NCBI GenBank assembly: GCA_039934475.1
Contig: JBDTMC010000075.1
Coordinates: forward strand, 1-22,349
Source of the DNA: JBDTMC01 sp039934475
GTDB lineage: Bacteria; Acidobacteriota; Terriglobia; Bryobacterales; Bryobacteraceae
Length of the DNA stretch: 22,349 bases
Direction: 5' to 3'
This document shows, piece after piece, positions 15,181 to 22,349 of this stretch (position 1 is the stretch's first letter; each line of letters opens with the position of its first letter). Under the pieces are notes generated by a model. The model was not told where the DNA came from, searched no databases, and was given only the letters and a program-made list of their open reading frames with translations. Position numbers and translations under genes: made by a program.

Positions 15181-17895
15181 GTGTTGGACCGCGTCCATCG
15201 ACTACCCACCCTGTTCCTCCTGTTGCCTGCCGCGTTGGGCCTGGCGCAGGTTGAACCCACCCCATCCACAGCCACGCAGCGCGAATTCTTTGAAACCAAG
15301 GTGAGGCCGCTGCTGGCTAAGAACTGCTTCGGCTGTCATGCCACCTCCAAAATGGGCGGCCTTAAGATGGATACGTCCGAGGACATGATGAAGGGCGGGC
15401 AGGATGGTCCGGTAGTGACGCCGGGTAAGCCCGATCAGAGCATGCTGCTGAAGGCTGTGAGCTACACCGACGCTCGACTCCGAATGCCGCCGAGCGGCAA
15501 GATGGGGGACGACGATATCGCCACGTTACAGACATGGGTGAAGAACGGCGCTGTGTGGGGTGAACGGTCGCACGCTGTGCCGGTTAGTGCGGGTTCTGAG
15601 TACGTAATCACGCCACAGCAGCGAGCGTTCTGGTCGTTTCAGCCGCCAAAGAAGCTAGCGCCTCCGGAAGTGAAGAATCCGTCGTGGGTGCAGTCTCCGA
15701 TCGACAGGTTCATTTTGGCGAAGCTTGAGGCGAAGGGATTGCAGCCCGTTCGGGCGGCTGACCGGCGAACACTGATCCGGCGGGCGACGGTGGACCTTCT
15801 GGGGCTGCCGCCCACTCCTGAGGAGGTGGATGCGTTCCTCAATGACAAGTCGCCGAATGCATTTTCAAAAGTTGTCGATCGCCTGTTGGCATCGCCGCAC
15901 TACGGAGAACGATGGGGACGGCACTGGCTGGATGTGGCCCGATATTCGGACTTTCAATTAACGGCGGAGGGTGACCGGCAGCCTCTGGACAACGCTTTTG
16001 AATATCGCGATTGGGTGGTGCGGGCGTTCAACGACGATATGCCTTACAACCAGTTTGTGAAGGCACAGATCGCGGGGGATCAGTTGCCAGAGGCCGACCG
16101 GTCAAAGTATGTCGGCGGCCTCGGTTTCTATTCTCTCAGCCCGAAGCCGGAGTTTCGCGAAGAACGAGTGGATGCGACTGCGCGCGGATTTCTTGGTCTC
16201 ACAGTGGCCTGCGCCGAGTGCCACAACCACAAGTTCGACCCCATTCCGACGAAGGATTACTATTCGCTACTCGGAGTCTTCGAGAGCACGGAGCCGGACA
16301 AGTATCCGCTGGCGCCGAAGGATATAGTGGCCACCTACGAGCAACAGAAACAGGCGCTGGATAAAGAGCAGGCCGTGCTGCAGAAGTTTCTCACCGAACA
16401 GCGAAGCCAGTTGTTCGACGTATTTTCCCAGCGAACGGCTGAGTATGCGATGGCTGCCTGGCGAGTATTGGGTCCACAGAAGAAGAGCCTGGAAGATGCC
16501 GCGCTAGGCGGTAAGGGGTTGGAACGGAAAGTTCTGGAACGGTGGATCGAGTTTCTGGCTGCTGACCGTAAGCGCGAATATGCCTCGCTCGACGAATGGA
16601 AGTCTCTGCTGGAGAAAGCAGGCGACGAGGGGAAGGCGCAGAAGATCGCCGACCAGTTCCAATCGTACCTGCTTGGGGTGAGGACGCAGCAACAGGAAGT
16701 GGACGCCAAGAACGCCGTGATCAAGGCACAGACCAAAGAAGGCGAGTCCCCCAAGAGCATCCCTTTGGAACGAGGCATGTACTACCTGTTGAAGGACCTT
16801 CAGGCGGAACCGGCAAAGAAGCTGGCGAAGAGTTCCGGTGGGCCCTTCTTCTTCTCACCAGACGAAGTGGGTGGCTATCTTGGCAGCGTCTCCAAAGACT
16901 ACTTCGACACATTGAGGTCTCGAATCTACAAGCTGAAAGCAGCGCTTCCTACCGAGTACGCCTACTATCCGGTGATCAAGGACAAGGCGAAGCCGGAGAA
17001 CCTGCACGTCTACATTCGGGGCAACAAAGAAACACTTGGTGAAGAGGCGCCGCGGCAATTTCTGGCCATACTCAGTCCGGGAAAACAGACGCCGTTCTCT
17101 AAAGGGAGTGGGCGGTTGGAACTGGCGGAGTCGATAGTGGATCCAAAGAATCCGCTGACGGCGAGAGTGATGGTGAACCGGATCTGGCTGCATCATTTCG
17201 GCGCGGGCCTTGTAGGGACGCCGAGCAATTTCGGGTTACTGGGGGAAGCCCCGACGAATCCCGAATTGCTGGATTATCTGGCAAACCGTTTTATGGAGAA
17301 CGGATGGTCTATCAAATCGATGCACCGCGAGATCATGCTATCGAAGACCTACGCCCTCAGTTCGGAATACTCGGAAGCAAATGTAGCCGTAGACCCCGAG
17401 GCGAAGTTGATGTGGCGCGTAAACGCGCGCCGTATGGACGTGGAAGCAATGCGCGATTCCCTGCTCTATGTGGCGGGGAAGTTGGACATGACCATCGGTG
17501 GGCCGGCCATCCCGATAGAAGACGAGAAGAATACGCGGCGGACAATCTACGCGACCATCAGCCGGGCCAAACCCGCGCCGCTGCTGCGGCTCTTCGATTT
17601 CCCGGACCCGAACGAAACCAGCGAGAGGCGCATTGCGACCAACGTGCCGCTGCAACAGTTGTTCTTCTTGAATAGCGATTTCGTGAGGGTTCAGGCAGAG
17701 CTGTTGGCGAAGAGAATCGGCACCGCGCCCTCGCAAAAAGAGGGGATTGAGACGGCGTATCGAATTCTATTTGGGCGGATGCCAACCGCTGAAGAAGTGG
17801 GGCTGGGCCTTGAGTTCGTGGCCGGACAACAACAGTCGTTTGCGAGCTACCTCAGCGCGCTATTGAGTTCCAACGAGTTTAACTACGTAAATTAA
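15181..17895 (+). CDS. Secreted planctomycete-type cytochrome c protein, PSCyt1-DUF1549-DUF1553
   Basis: A 904-aa protein with a Sec signal peptide (about residues 1-22). A PSCyt1 heme domain has CFGCH at 49-53 and a distal Met-containing RMPPSGKM. DUF1549 (about 165-370) contains SPIDRFILAKLEAKGLQ, RRATVDLLGLPPTPEEV, HYGERWGRHWLDVARYSD and a second CxxCH at 344-348 (CAECHNHKFDPIPTKDYY). DUF1553 follows (about 640-890), with NPLTARVMVNRIWLHHFG and TPSNFGLLGEAP. The stretch between is charged and helical, probably coiled coil. Function is unproven; the domains occur by the dozen in Planctomycetes and Solibacter-like Acidobacteria and are suspected in oxidative polymer breakdown. The GTG at 15181 is the first start after an in-frame TAA at 15175, leaving no room for an upstream start. 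The DUF1501 gene follows after 11 bases. Confidence 0.93.
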   Translation: MLDRVHRLPTLFLLLPAALGLAQVEPTPSTATQREFFETKVRPLLAKNCFGCHATSKMGGLKMDTSEDMMKGGQDGPVVTPGKPDQSMLLKAVSYTDARLRMPPSGKMGDDDIATLQTWVKNGAVWGERSHAVPVSAGSEYVITPQQRAFWSFQPPKKLAPPEVKNPSWVQSPIDRFILAKLEAKGLQPVRAADRRTLIRRATVDLLGLPPTPEEVDAFLNDKSPNAFSKVVDRLLASPHYGERWGRHWLDVARYSDFQLTAEGDRQPLDNAFEYRDWVVRAFNDDMPYNQFVKAQIAGDQLPEADRSKYVGGLGFYSLSPKPEFREERVDATARGFLGLTVACAECHNHKFDPIPTKDYYSLLGVFESTEPDKYPLAPKDIVATYEQQKQALDKEQAVLQKFLTEQRSQLFDVFSQRTAEYAMAAWRVLGPQKKSLEDAALGGKGLERKVLERWIEFLAADRKREYASLDEWKSLLEKAGDEGKAQKIADQFQSYLLGVRTQQQEVDAKNAVIKAQTKEGESPKSIPLERGMYYLLKDLQAEPAKKLAKSSGGPFFFSPDEVGGYLGSVSKDYFDTLRSRIYKLKAALPTEYAYYPVIKDKAKPENLHVYIRGNKETLGEEAPRQFLAILSPGKQTPFSKGSGRLELAESIVDPKNPLTARVMVNRIWLHHFGAGLVGTPSNFGLLGEAPTNPELLDYLANRFMENGWSIKSMHREIMLSKTYALSSEYSEANVAVDPEAKLMWRVNARRMDVEAMRDSLLYVAGKLDMTIGGPAIPIEDEKNTRRTIYATISRAKPAPLLRLFDFPDPNETSERRIATNVPLQQLFFLNSDFVRVQAELLAKRIGTAPSQKEGIETAYRILFGRMPTAEEVGLGLEFVAGQQQSFASYLSALLSSNEFNYVN

Positions 17896-17906
17896 GGAGC
17901 AGGACC

Positions 17907-19283
17907 ATGGCGATCACTCGACGAGACGCTCTATTGACGATGGGAAGCGGCTTCGGCATGACGGCATTTGCCGGTATGCTGGGCGCGAACGCGGTGGCCA
18001 AGGGACCGCACTTTCCAGCGAAGGCGAAGCGGGTGATCTTCCTGTTTCTGAACGGCGGGCCATCGCACGTAGACACGTTCGATCCGAAGCCCGCGCTGGA
18101 CAAGTACGATGGGAAGCCCGTTCCAGACTCGGTGGGTCCGATCGCGGCGGCAGGCCACATCGTCCAGGTAGGGAACCTGATGAAGTCGCCGTTCTCGTTC
18201 AAGAGGTACGGGCAGAGTGGCACTCCGGTGAGCGAACTGTTCGCCAAAGTGGGTGAGTGCATTGATGACGTGTGCGTAATTCGCTCAGTGTACAGCGACA
18301 TCCCCAATCATCCGCAGGGCTTGTTTATGATGAACTGCGGCCATAGCCTGGCGGGGCGTCCGGCGCTAGGTTCGTGGCTGTTGTATGGGTTAGGAACGGA
18401 GAATCACAATCTGCCGGGGTTCGTGGTGCTGGCGCCGGGATTGCCGATTATGGCGCCACAGATCTGGAACTCGGCCTTCCTGCCGACCAGCTATCAAGGA
18501 ACGTGGATCCAGAACAACGAACCGGATTCGCAGAAGCTGATTCCTTATAGTCGAAACACGCACGAGACGCGGGTGCAACAGCAGCAGAAGCTGGATCTGT
18601 TGGGCAAGCTGAATCGCCTGAATCTGCAGCAGCAGGGGCCGACGCCACAACTTGAGGCGTCGATTGAGGGGATGGAAACGGCCTTCCGGATGCAGACCGA
18701 GGGCGTGGACGCCTTTGATATCGGGAAGGAGACCGAGGCCACCAGGGCGGCTTACGGAGACGGCGAATTCGCACGCGGATGCCTGATGGCGCGGCGGCTG
18801 GTGGAGCGAGGCGTACGCATGGTGCAGGTCTATTTTGGAGCGGGCCAGCCGTGGGACAGTCACAGCGACATCATGGAACACCGCAAGTTGGGCCAACAAT
18901 CCGATCAACCGATTGCGGCGCTGCTGCGCGACTTGAAGTCACGGGGCATGTTGGACGATACGCTGGTGATGATTGGCGGGGAGTTTGGCCGAACGCCTGC
19001 TGTTGAGGCGAAGGGTAGCACGCTACAGAATGGGCGCGACCATAACAGCGATGGCTTCACCATGCTGCTGGCCGGCGGCGGAGTGAAGGCAGGAACCGTT
19101 TATGGCGGAACCGATGAGTTCGGCTTCAAGGCGGTGGATAAGCCGATGCACGTGCATGACCTGCATGCCAGCATCCTGCATCTATGCGGCTTCGATCACA
19201 CGAAGCTCACGTACCGGTATAGCGGCCGCGACTTCCGGCTTACGGATGTGTCTGGAAATGTGGTGAAGGAGATCATGGCCTAA
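17907..19283 (+). CDS. Tat-exported DUF1501 family protein
   Basis: A 458-aa protein with a twin-arginine signal (TRRDALL at residues 4-10, followed by a Gly/Ala-rich hydrophobic region). The DUF1501 hallmarks are FLFLNGGPSHVDTFDPKP (His54, Asp56), a central PGFVVLAPG, PWDSHSDI, the GGEFGRTP motif, GRDHNSDGFTMLLAGGGVK and a C-terminal HDLHASILHLCGFDH. The fold is related to sulfatases and alkaline phosphatases, with His and Asp positions suited to metal binding; the biochemical activity is unknown. GGAG (17897-17900) is placed well before the ATG, and the gene almost certainly shares an operon with the DUF1549/DUF1553 gene, its usual partner. Its stop is one base from the stop of the convergent ASPIC gene. 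Confidence 0.92.
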   Translation: MAITRRDALLTMGSGFGMTAFAGMLGANAVAKGPHFPAKAKRVIFLFLNGGPSHVDTFDPKPALDKYDGKPVPDSVGPIAAAGHIVQVGNLMKSPFSFKRYGQSGTPVSELFAKVGECIDDVCVIRSVYSDIPNHPQGLFMMNCGHSLAGRPALGSWLLYGLGTENHNLPGFVVLAPGLPIMAPQIWNSAFLPTSYQGTWIQNNEPDSQKLIPYSRNTHETRVQQQQKLDLLGKLNRLNLQQQGPTPQLEASIEGMETAFRMQTEGVDAFDIGKETEATRAAYGDGEFARGCLMARRLVERGVRMVQVYFGAGQPWDSHSDIMEHRKLGQQSDQPIAALLRDLKSRGMLDDTLVMIGGEFGRTPAVEAKGSTLQNGRDHNSDGFTMLLAGGGVKAGTVYGGTDEFGFKAVDKPMHVHDLHASILHLCGFDHTKLTYRYSGRDFRLTDVSGNVVKEIMA

Positions 19284-19304
19284 TTCACAGGAGTTTTGTG
19301 AATT
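19282..19304. terminator. Possible bidirectional hairpin between convergent genes
   Basis: AATTCACA (19282-19289) and TGTGAATT (19297-19304) form a perfect 8-bp inverted repeat with a 7-base loop. It overlaps both stop codons, so it would fold in transcripts from either direction. The stem is AT-rich and has only short flanking T tracts, so termination strength is doubtful. Confidence 0.4.
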
Positions 19305-20988
19305 TGCCAGAGCCTTCAACAATTTTAATCGCTTGATTGACGGGCAAGCTTGTAAATTGTTCTGTCTTGCCGGAAGGCCAGCGAATTGCCAGGCGGTCGA
19401 TCTGAGCCGCCTTGGCAAGACCGAAATGCACGCGCAGGTCATTTTGCGAATAGAAGCTGCCGCCGCTGCGAACCTCTTCCATCTGCTTGTGGCTGCCCGT
19501 CAGGCAGCTGACGCGTGCACCGATCGCGCTGCGGTTCGACTTGGAACCGACGAGTTTCACAGTGATCCAATTGTTCCCCGTGCGCGAGGTGCAGCGTAGC
19601 AACTGCGGGGCCGCATTGATCGGGTTGATCACAACATCCACATTGCCATCGTTGTTGAAGTCGCCGAAGGCGCAACCACGGGCACTGGCGGGCGCAGTGA
19701 TGCCCGCGCCTGCGATTGCGGAGACGTCGCGAAACTTCCCGTTACCCTGATTTTCATACAAGACTTTCGGCTGCTTGTAACGGGAGGCGCCTTTGATTCG
19801 GTCGATCTCAGGATAGACGTGGCCATTGACGTAGAGAATATCGGGCCAGCCATCGTTGTTGAAATCGAAGAAGCCACAACCCCAACCAAGTAGCCTGGTG
19901 TACGCCACTAAGCCAGCATTGAGAGTCGCTTCTTCAAAGGCTCGATTTCCCAAGTTATGGTAGAGGTTCGGCAGATCGTCGGAGAAGTTAGTCTTGAAGA
20001 TATCGAGCTGCCCGTCACAATCATAGTCCGCGGCCGACACTCCCATTCCCGATTGGTTTCTGCCGTCGGCGCTTGTTGCTACACCGGCTTCCAGACCGCC
20101 TTCGGTGAATGTCCCATCGCCATTGTTCCAGAACATGTAGCTCATGTCGCTATCGTTAGCGACGTAGATGTCGGGGCGGCCATCGTTATCGAAATCGCCC
20201 ACCAGCACACCCATCCCGTAACTCCTGGGGGACTTGCCGATGCCGCTGCGCGAAGTGGCGTCTGAAAAAGTGCCGTCTCCGTTGTTGTGAAAGAGGTAGT
20301 TTCTGGCGCGTGGCAACCCCTTAGGGCCACAGTTGACGGGCATGCCTTGATAGAGGCAACTGCCGGTACCGGGGAGAGGCGCAGTCTTCAAATCAAAGTC
20401 AATGTAGTTACTGACAAAGAGATCGAGGAAACCGTCCCCGTCGTAGTCGAGAAAGGCGCAACCTGCGCCCCATGACGTCTCGCGGATAGCAAGGCCAGAT
20501 TTCTCAGTAACATCCGTAAACGTGCCGTCGCCGTTGTTGTGATAGAGGATGTTGTGGCCCCAGTAGGTTACAAAGATATCGTCATAACCGTCATTGTCAT
20601 AGTCGCCGATGCATACACCCTGGCCCCAGCCGGACGATAGCAGCCCCGCTTTTCGTGTGATGTCGGTGAACGTACCGTCGCGATTGTTGTGCAGGAGCCG
20701 GTTCGACGGTTTAGCTGGAGAGGTGGAGTCGAGAGTGGCGCCGTTTACCAGAAACAGATCCGGCCAGCCGTCGTTGTCGTAGTCGATGAAGGCCACGCCG
20801 CATCCGGTGGTTTCCAGGATGTAGCGGTTCTCTGTTTTGCCGCCGTAGGTTGTCGGCGAGGCGATGCCGGCAAGTTCCGCGACATCGTCGAAGCGAATCG
20901 GGTAGTCGTCCGGCGGCGAACCTGCGCCGCCAACCAGAAGGGACGAAGAACCGAAGAGGGCGCTGCTAAGCCAGGTACGTCGCGTCAC
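19285..20988 (-). CDS. Exported FG-GAP/VCBS repeat protein with ASPIC/UnbV domain
   Basis: A 567-aa protein with a Tat-like N-terminus (MTRRTWLSSALFGSSSLLVGG). Seven calcium-loop repeats of the type D-x-D/N-x-D-G-x-x-D follow (DYDNDGWPD, DYDNDGYDD, DYDGDGFLD, DFDNDGRPD, DYDCDGQLD, DFNNDGWPD, DFNNDGNVD), interleaved with NNGDGTFTDVT units, consistent with a seven-bladed beta-propeller. The C-terminal ASPIC/UnbV domain (about 485-560) contains RSAIGARV, VRSGGSFYSQNDLRVHFGL and IRWPSGKTEQF. The family is extracytoplasmic and probably binds glycans or proteins through calcium-stabilised blades; its role is unproven. The start is a GTG at 20988 without a clear Shine-Dalgarno. It shares a 212-base divergent region with the Oar-like receptor. 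Confidence 0.92.
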   Translation of the reverse strand: MTRRTWLSSALFGSSSLLVGGAGSPPDDYPIRFDDVAELAGIASPTTYGGKTENRYILETTGCGVAFIDYDNDGWPDLFLVNGATLDSTSPAKPSNRLLHNNRDGTFTDITRKAGLLSSGWGQGVCIGDYDNDGYDDIFVTYWGHNILYHNNGDGTFTDVTEKSGLAIRETSWGAGCAFLDYDGDGFLDLFVSNYIDFDLKTAPLPGTGSCLYQGMPVNCGPKGLPRARNYLFHNNGDGTFSDATSRSGIGKSPRSYGMGVLVGDFDNDGRPDIYVANDSDMSYMFWNNGDGTFTEGGLEAGVATSADGRNQSGMGVSAADYDCDGQLDIFKTNFSDDLPNLYHNLGNRAFEEATLNAGLVAYTRLLGWGCGFFDFNNDGWPDILYVNGHVYPEIDRIKGASRYKQPKVLYENQGNGKFRDVSAIAGAGITAPASARGCAFGDFNNDGNVDVVINPINAAPQLLRCTSRTGNNWITVKLVGSKSNRSAIGARVSCLTGSHKQMEEVRSGGSFYSQNDLRVHFGLAKAAQIDRLAIRWPSGKTEQFTSLPVNQAIKIVEGSGKFTKLL

Positions 20989-21200
20989 AGGATGCCCGTC
21001 AAGGTTACCTTTTAACGTGGATTGACGTCAACGCCTTTCGACGGGCGAATTCCGATTGTCTAATATTTACACGCTATTTTTTTCTTGACAATAAACGACC
21101 GTATGCAGTATTCCTACAATAGCCTCGTTTGTCATCAGGGTTGTTGACAATTTAGTCTGACGCGACGATGCAATCCGCTTCTGCAATCTTGGAGGATTGT
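20989..21200. promoter_or_regulatory. Divergent control region between ASPIC protein and TonB receptor
   Basis: This gene-free stretch is AT-rich in its centre (about 21060-21095). It holds several TTGAC half-sites: GTCAA at 20998-21002, the perfect palindrome TTGACGTCAA at 21022-21031, TCTTGACAAT at 21083-21092 and TGTTGACAAT at 21142-21151. The TTGACA at 21085 is followed after 18 bases by TATTCC, the same spacing as in front of the DUF1549/DUF1553 gene, and TACAAT occurs at 21115-21120. A strong Shine-Dalgarno GGAGG (21191-21195) precedes the receptor. Exact start sites cannot be chosen. Confidence 0.5.
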
Positions 21201-22349
21201 ATGAAAATTCGAGCTCTGTGGCTCATCCCCGTGTTGTTTGCGGTGATTCTAGTTCCGGCAGCCTTCGGGCAGGCCGTTTCCGGGTCCATCAATGGATCCA
21301 TCACGGATTCTTCAGGGGCTACGGTTCCAGGGGCTGCCGTCCGCGTTATAAACACTGCGACCGGTGTTGAATACGTCACCAAAAGCAACAGCGCGGGGTA
21401 TTTCAACTCCTCGAATCTGATCGCGGGCTCGTACCGCGTGGAAGTTGCCGCAACTGGCTTCAAGGGCGTCTCGTACAAGGCGGTGACGGTTGACATCGGG
21501 TCACTGATCCGGCTGGACGTTGCACTGGAAGTCGGCAATGTTCAGGATAAGGTGACGGTGACTGGAGAGGCTGCGCAATTACAAACCGAGAAGGTGGAAT
21601 TGGGCGGTACGGTGAGCGAGCGAGCACTGCTGGCACTGCCGGCCGAAGGGCGAAATCCCACGGCCCTGGCTGCCCTGCAGGCGGGCGTCATCATGGGTAC
21701 GGGGCAGGAAGGAATTCCCGGTTCCAGCGGATCCGCCAACTACTCTTTCAGCGTGAACGGACAACGCGCCCAGATGAATCGCCAATTGCTGGACGGTGTG
21801 GACGATACCGAGGGCGTGGGCGGTGGGGCAGCGCTGGTTCCATCCACGGACGCGATCCAGGAATACCAACTGGTGACTTCGAACTACGACGTGGAACTGG
21901 GGCAGGTTGCCGGAGCAGTCCAGATTTTCACAACGAAATCAGGGACGAACGATCTTCATGGCAGCGCGCATGAGTTCAATCGCGCAAACGCAATGTTCGC
22001 ACGAAATCCTTTCAGCGAGCCAAACGGTCCGGGCCATTTCGTTTGGAATCAATTCGGGGGAACGCTGGGCGGGCCGATAAAGCGCAACAAATTATTTCTA
22101 TTCGGATACTACGAAGGCATTCGCGTCCGATCGGGAGGCAACGTTCTGACCACGGTGCCGCTCGCACCGTTTCGAACGGGCGATTTCAGCAGTCTGCTTC
22201 CGGCGCACCCAATTTTCGATCCGCAATCCGGTAGCGCCAACGGCGTGGGCCGGACACCATTCGCGGGAAACATAATACCTGCGAACCGTCTGGATCCGAT
22301 TGTGCAGAACCTGCTGTCCAAACTGCCTTCTCCGACTTTGAGTGGAACC
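21201..22349 (+). CDS. Oar-like TonB-dependent receptor with carboxypeptidase-regulatory domain (5' part)
   Basis: The frame is open from the ATG to the window edge (383 codons), so only the N-terminal part is seen; family members usually exceed 1000 aa. A signal peptide (residues 1-24, ending AFGQ) precedes a carboxypeptidase-regulatory-like beta domain (about 28-112: GSINGSITDSSGATVPGAAV, SNSAGYFNSSNLIAGSYRVEV, GFKGVSYKAVTVDIGS). A DKVTVTGEA linker and a plug domain follow (about 150-250: LPAEGRNPTALAAL, FSVNGQRAQMNRQLLDGVD, AIQEYQLVTSNYDVELGQ, GAVQIFTTKSGTNDLHGSA). The barrel then begins (FVWNQFGGTLGGPIKRNKLFLFGYYEG). These proteins sit in the outer membrane and are thought to import or bind large substrates; Acidobacteria have many copies. 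GGAGG, 5 bases before the ATG, supports the start. Confidence 0.92.
   Translation, partial: MKIRALWLIPVLFAVILVPAAFGQAVSGSINGSITDSSGATVPGAAVRVINTATGVEYVTKSNSAGYFNSSNLIAGSYRVEVAATGFKGVSYKAVTVDIGSLIRLDVALEVGNVQDKVTVTGEAAQLQTEKVELGGTVSERALLALPAEGRNPTALAALQAGVIMGTGQEGIPGSSGSANYSFSVNGQRAQMNRQLLDGVDDTEGVGGGAALVPSTDAIQEYQLVTSNYDVELGQVAGAVQIFTTKSGTNDLHGSAHEFNRANAMFARNPFSEPNGPGHFVWNQFGGTLGGPIKRNKLFLFGYYEGIRVRSGGNVLTTVPLAPFRTGDFSSLLPAHPIFDPQSGSANGVGRTPFAGNIIPANRLDPIVQNLLSKLPSPTLSGT

Noticed and set aside
14657..15265. A 202-codon minus-strand open frame over the permease end and the DUF1549/DUF1553 start
   Set aside because: It is antisense to two well-supported genes, very rich in Arg, His and Ser, and has no domain.
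1..22349. A phage, integrative element, defence island or CRISPR array
   Set aside because: No integrase, phage structural gene, restriction or toxin gene or regularly spaced repeat was found. The only mobile signal is the single RAYT gene with its three repeats.

Overview
The window reads like a piece of a high-GC, Gram-negative acidobacterial chromosome, most likely of the Bryobacter/Solibacter type. This is an inference from gene content, not from a phylogenetic marker. The signs are a PEP-CTERM sorted protein, a reaction-centre-type diheme cytochrome, a secreted DUF1549/DUF1553 cytochrome protein paired with a DUF1501 protein, a seven-repeat FG-GAP/ASPIC protein, and an Oar-like TonB-dependent receptor with a carboxypeptidase-regulatory domain. 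Several proteins carry twin-arginine signals. No rRNA, tRNA, CRISPR array, phage gene or replication origin was seen.

Left part (1-4200): a PEP-CTERM protein whose start looks damaged, a secreted DUF1326 protein and an SDR dehydrogenase on the plus strand. They meet a minus-strand Tat-exported enolase-superfamily enzyme. A small RAYT/IS200-like transposase follows, framed by three copies of a 20-bp repeat.

Middle part (4200-11620): a minus-strand run of heme A synthase, diheme cytochrome c and a GH109-like Gfo/Idh/MocA enzyme. Diverging from it is a tightly packed plus-strand run of DUF2147, DUF418 membrane protein, SGNH/GDSL hydrolase, a one-domain RNase III-like protein and a phosphodiesterase-like protein that lacks its usual N-terminus.

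Right part (11620-22349): a sugar-related island. A secreted GH36-type alpha-galactosidase diverges from a FucP/GluP-type sugar permease. Next come the DUF1549/DUF1553 cytochrome protein and the DUF1501 protein in one operon, a convergent FG-GAP/ASPIC protein, and the 5' part of an Oar-like outer-membrane receptor that runs off the window. The three intergenic regions of this island share a 10-bp motif, TGTTGACAAT or its complement. This suggests that extracellular hydrolysis, outer-membrane uptake, inner-membrane sugar transport and the cytochrome proteins are regulated together. That coupling is the best candidate here for an undescribed functional unit.

A second theme is start architecture. 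Several genes have no Shine-Dalgarno sequence and carry a -10-like hexamer 6-11 bases before the start codon, suggesting leaderless transcripts. All family calls come from reading motifs by eye; no database search was possible.
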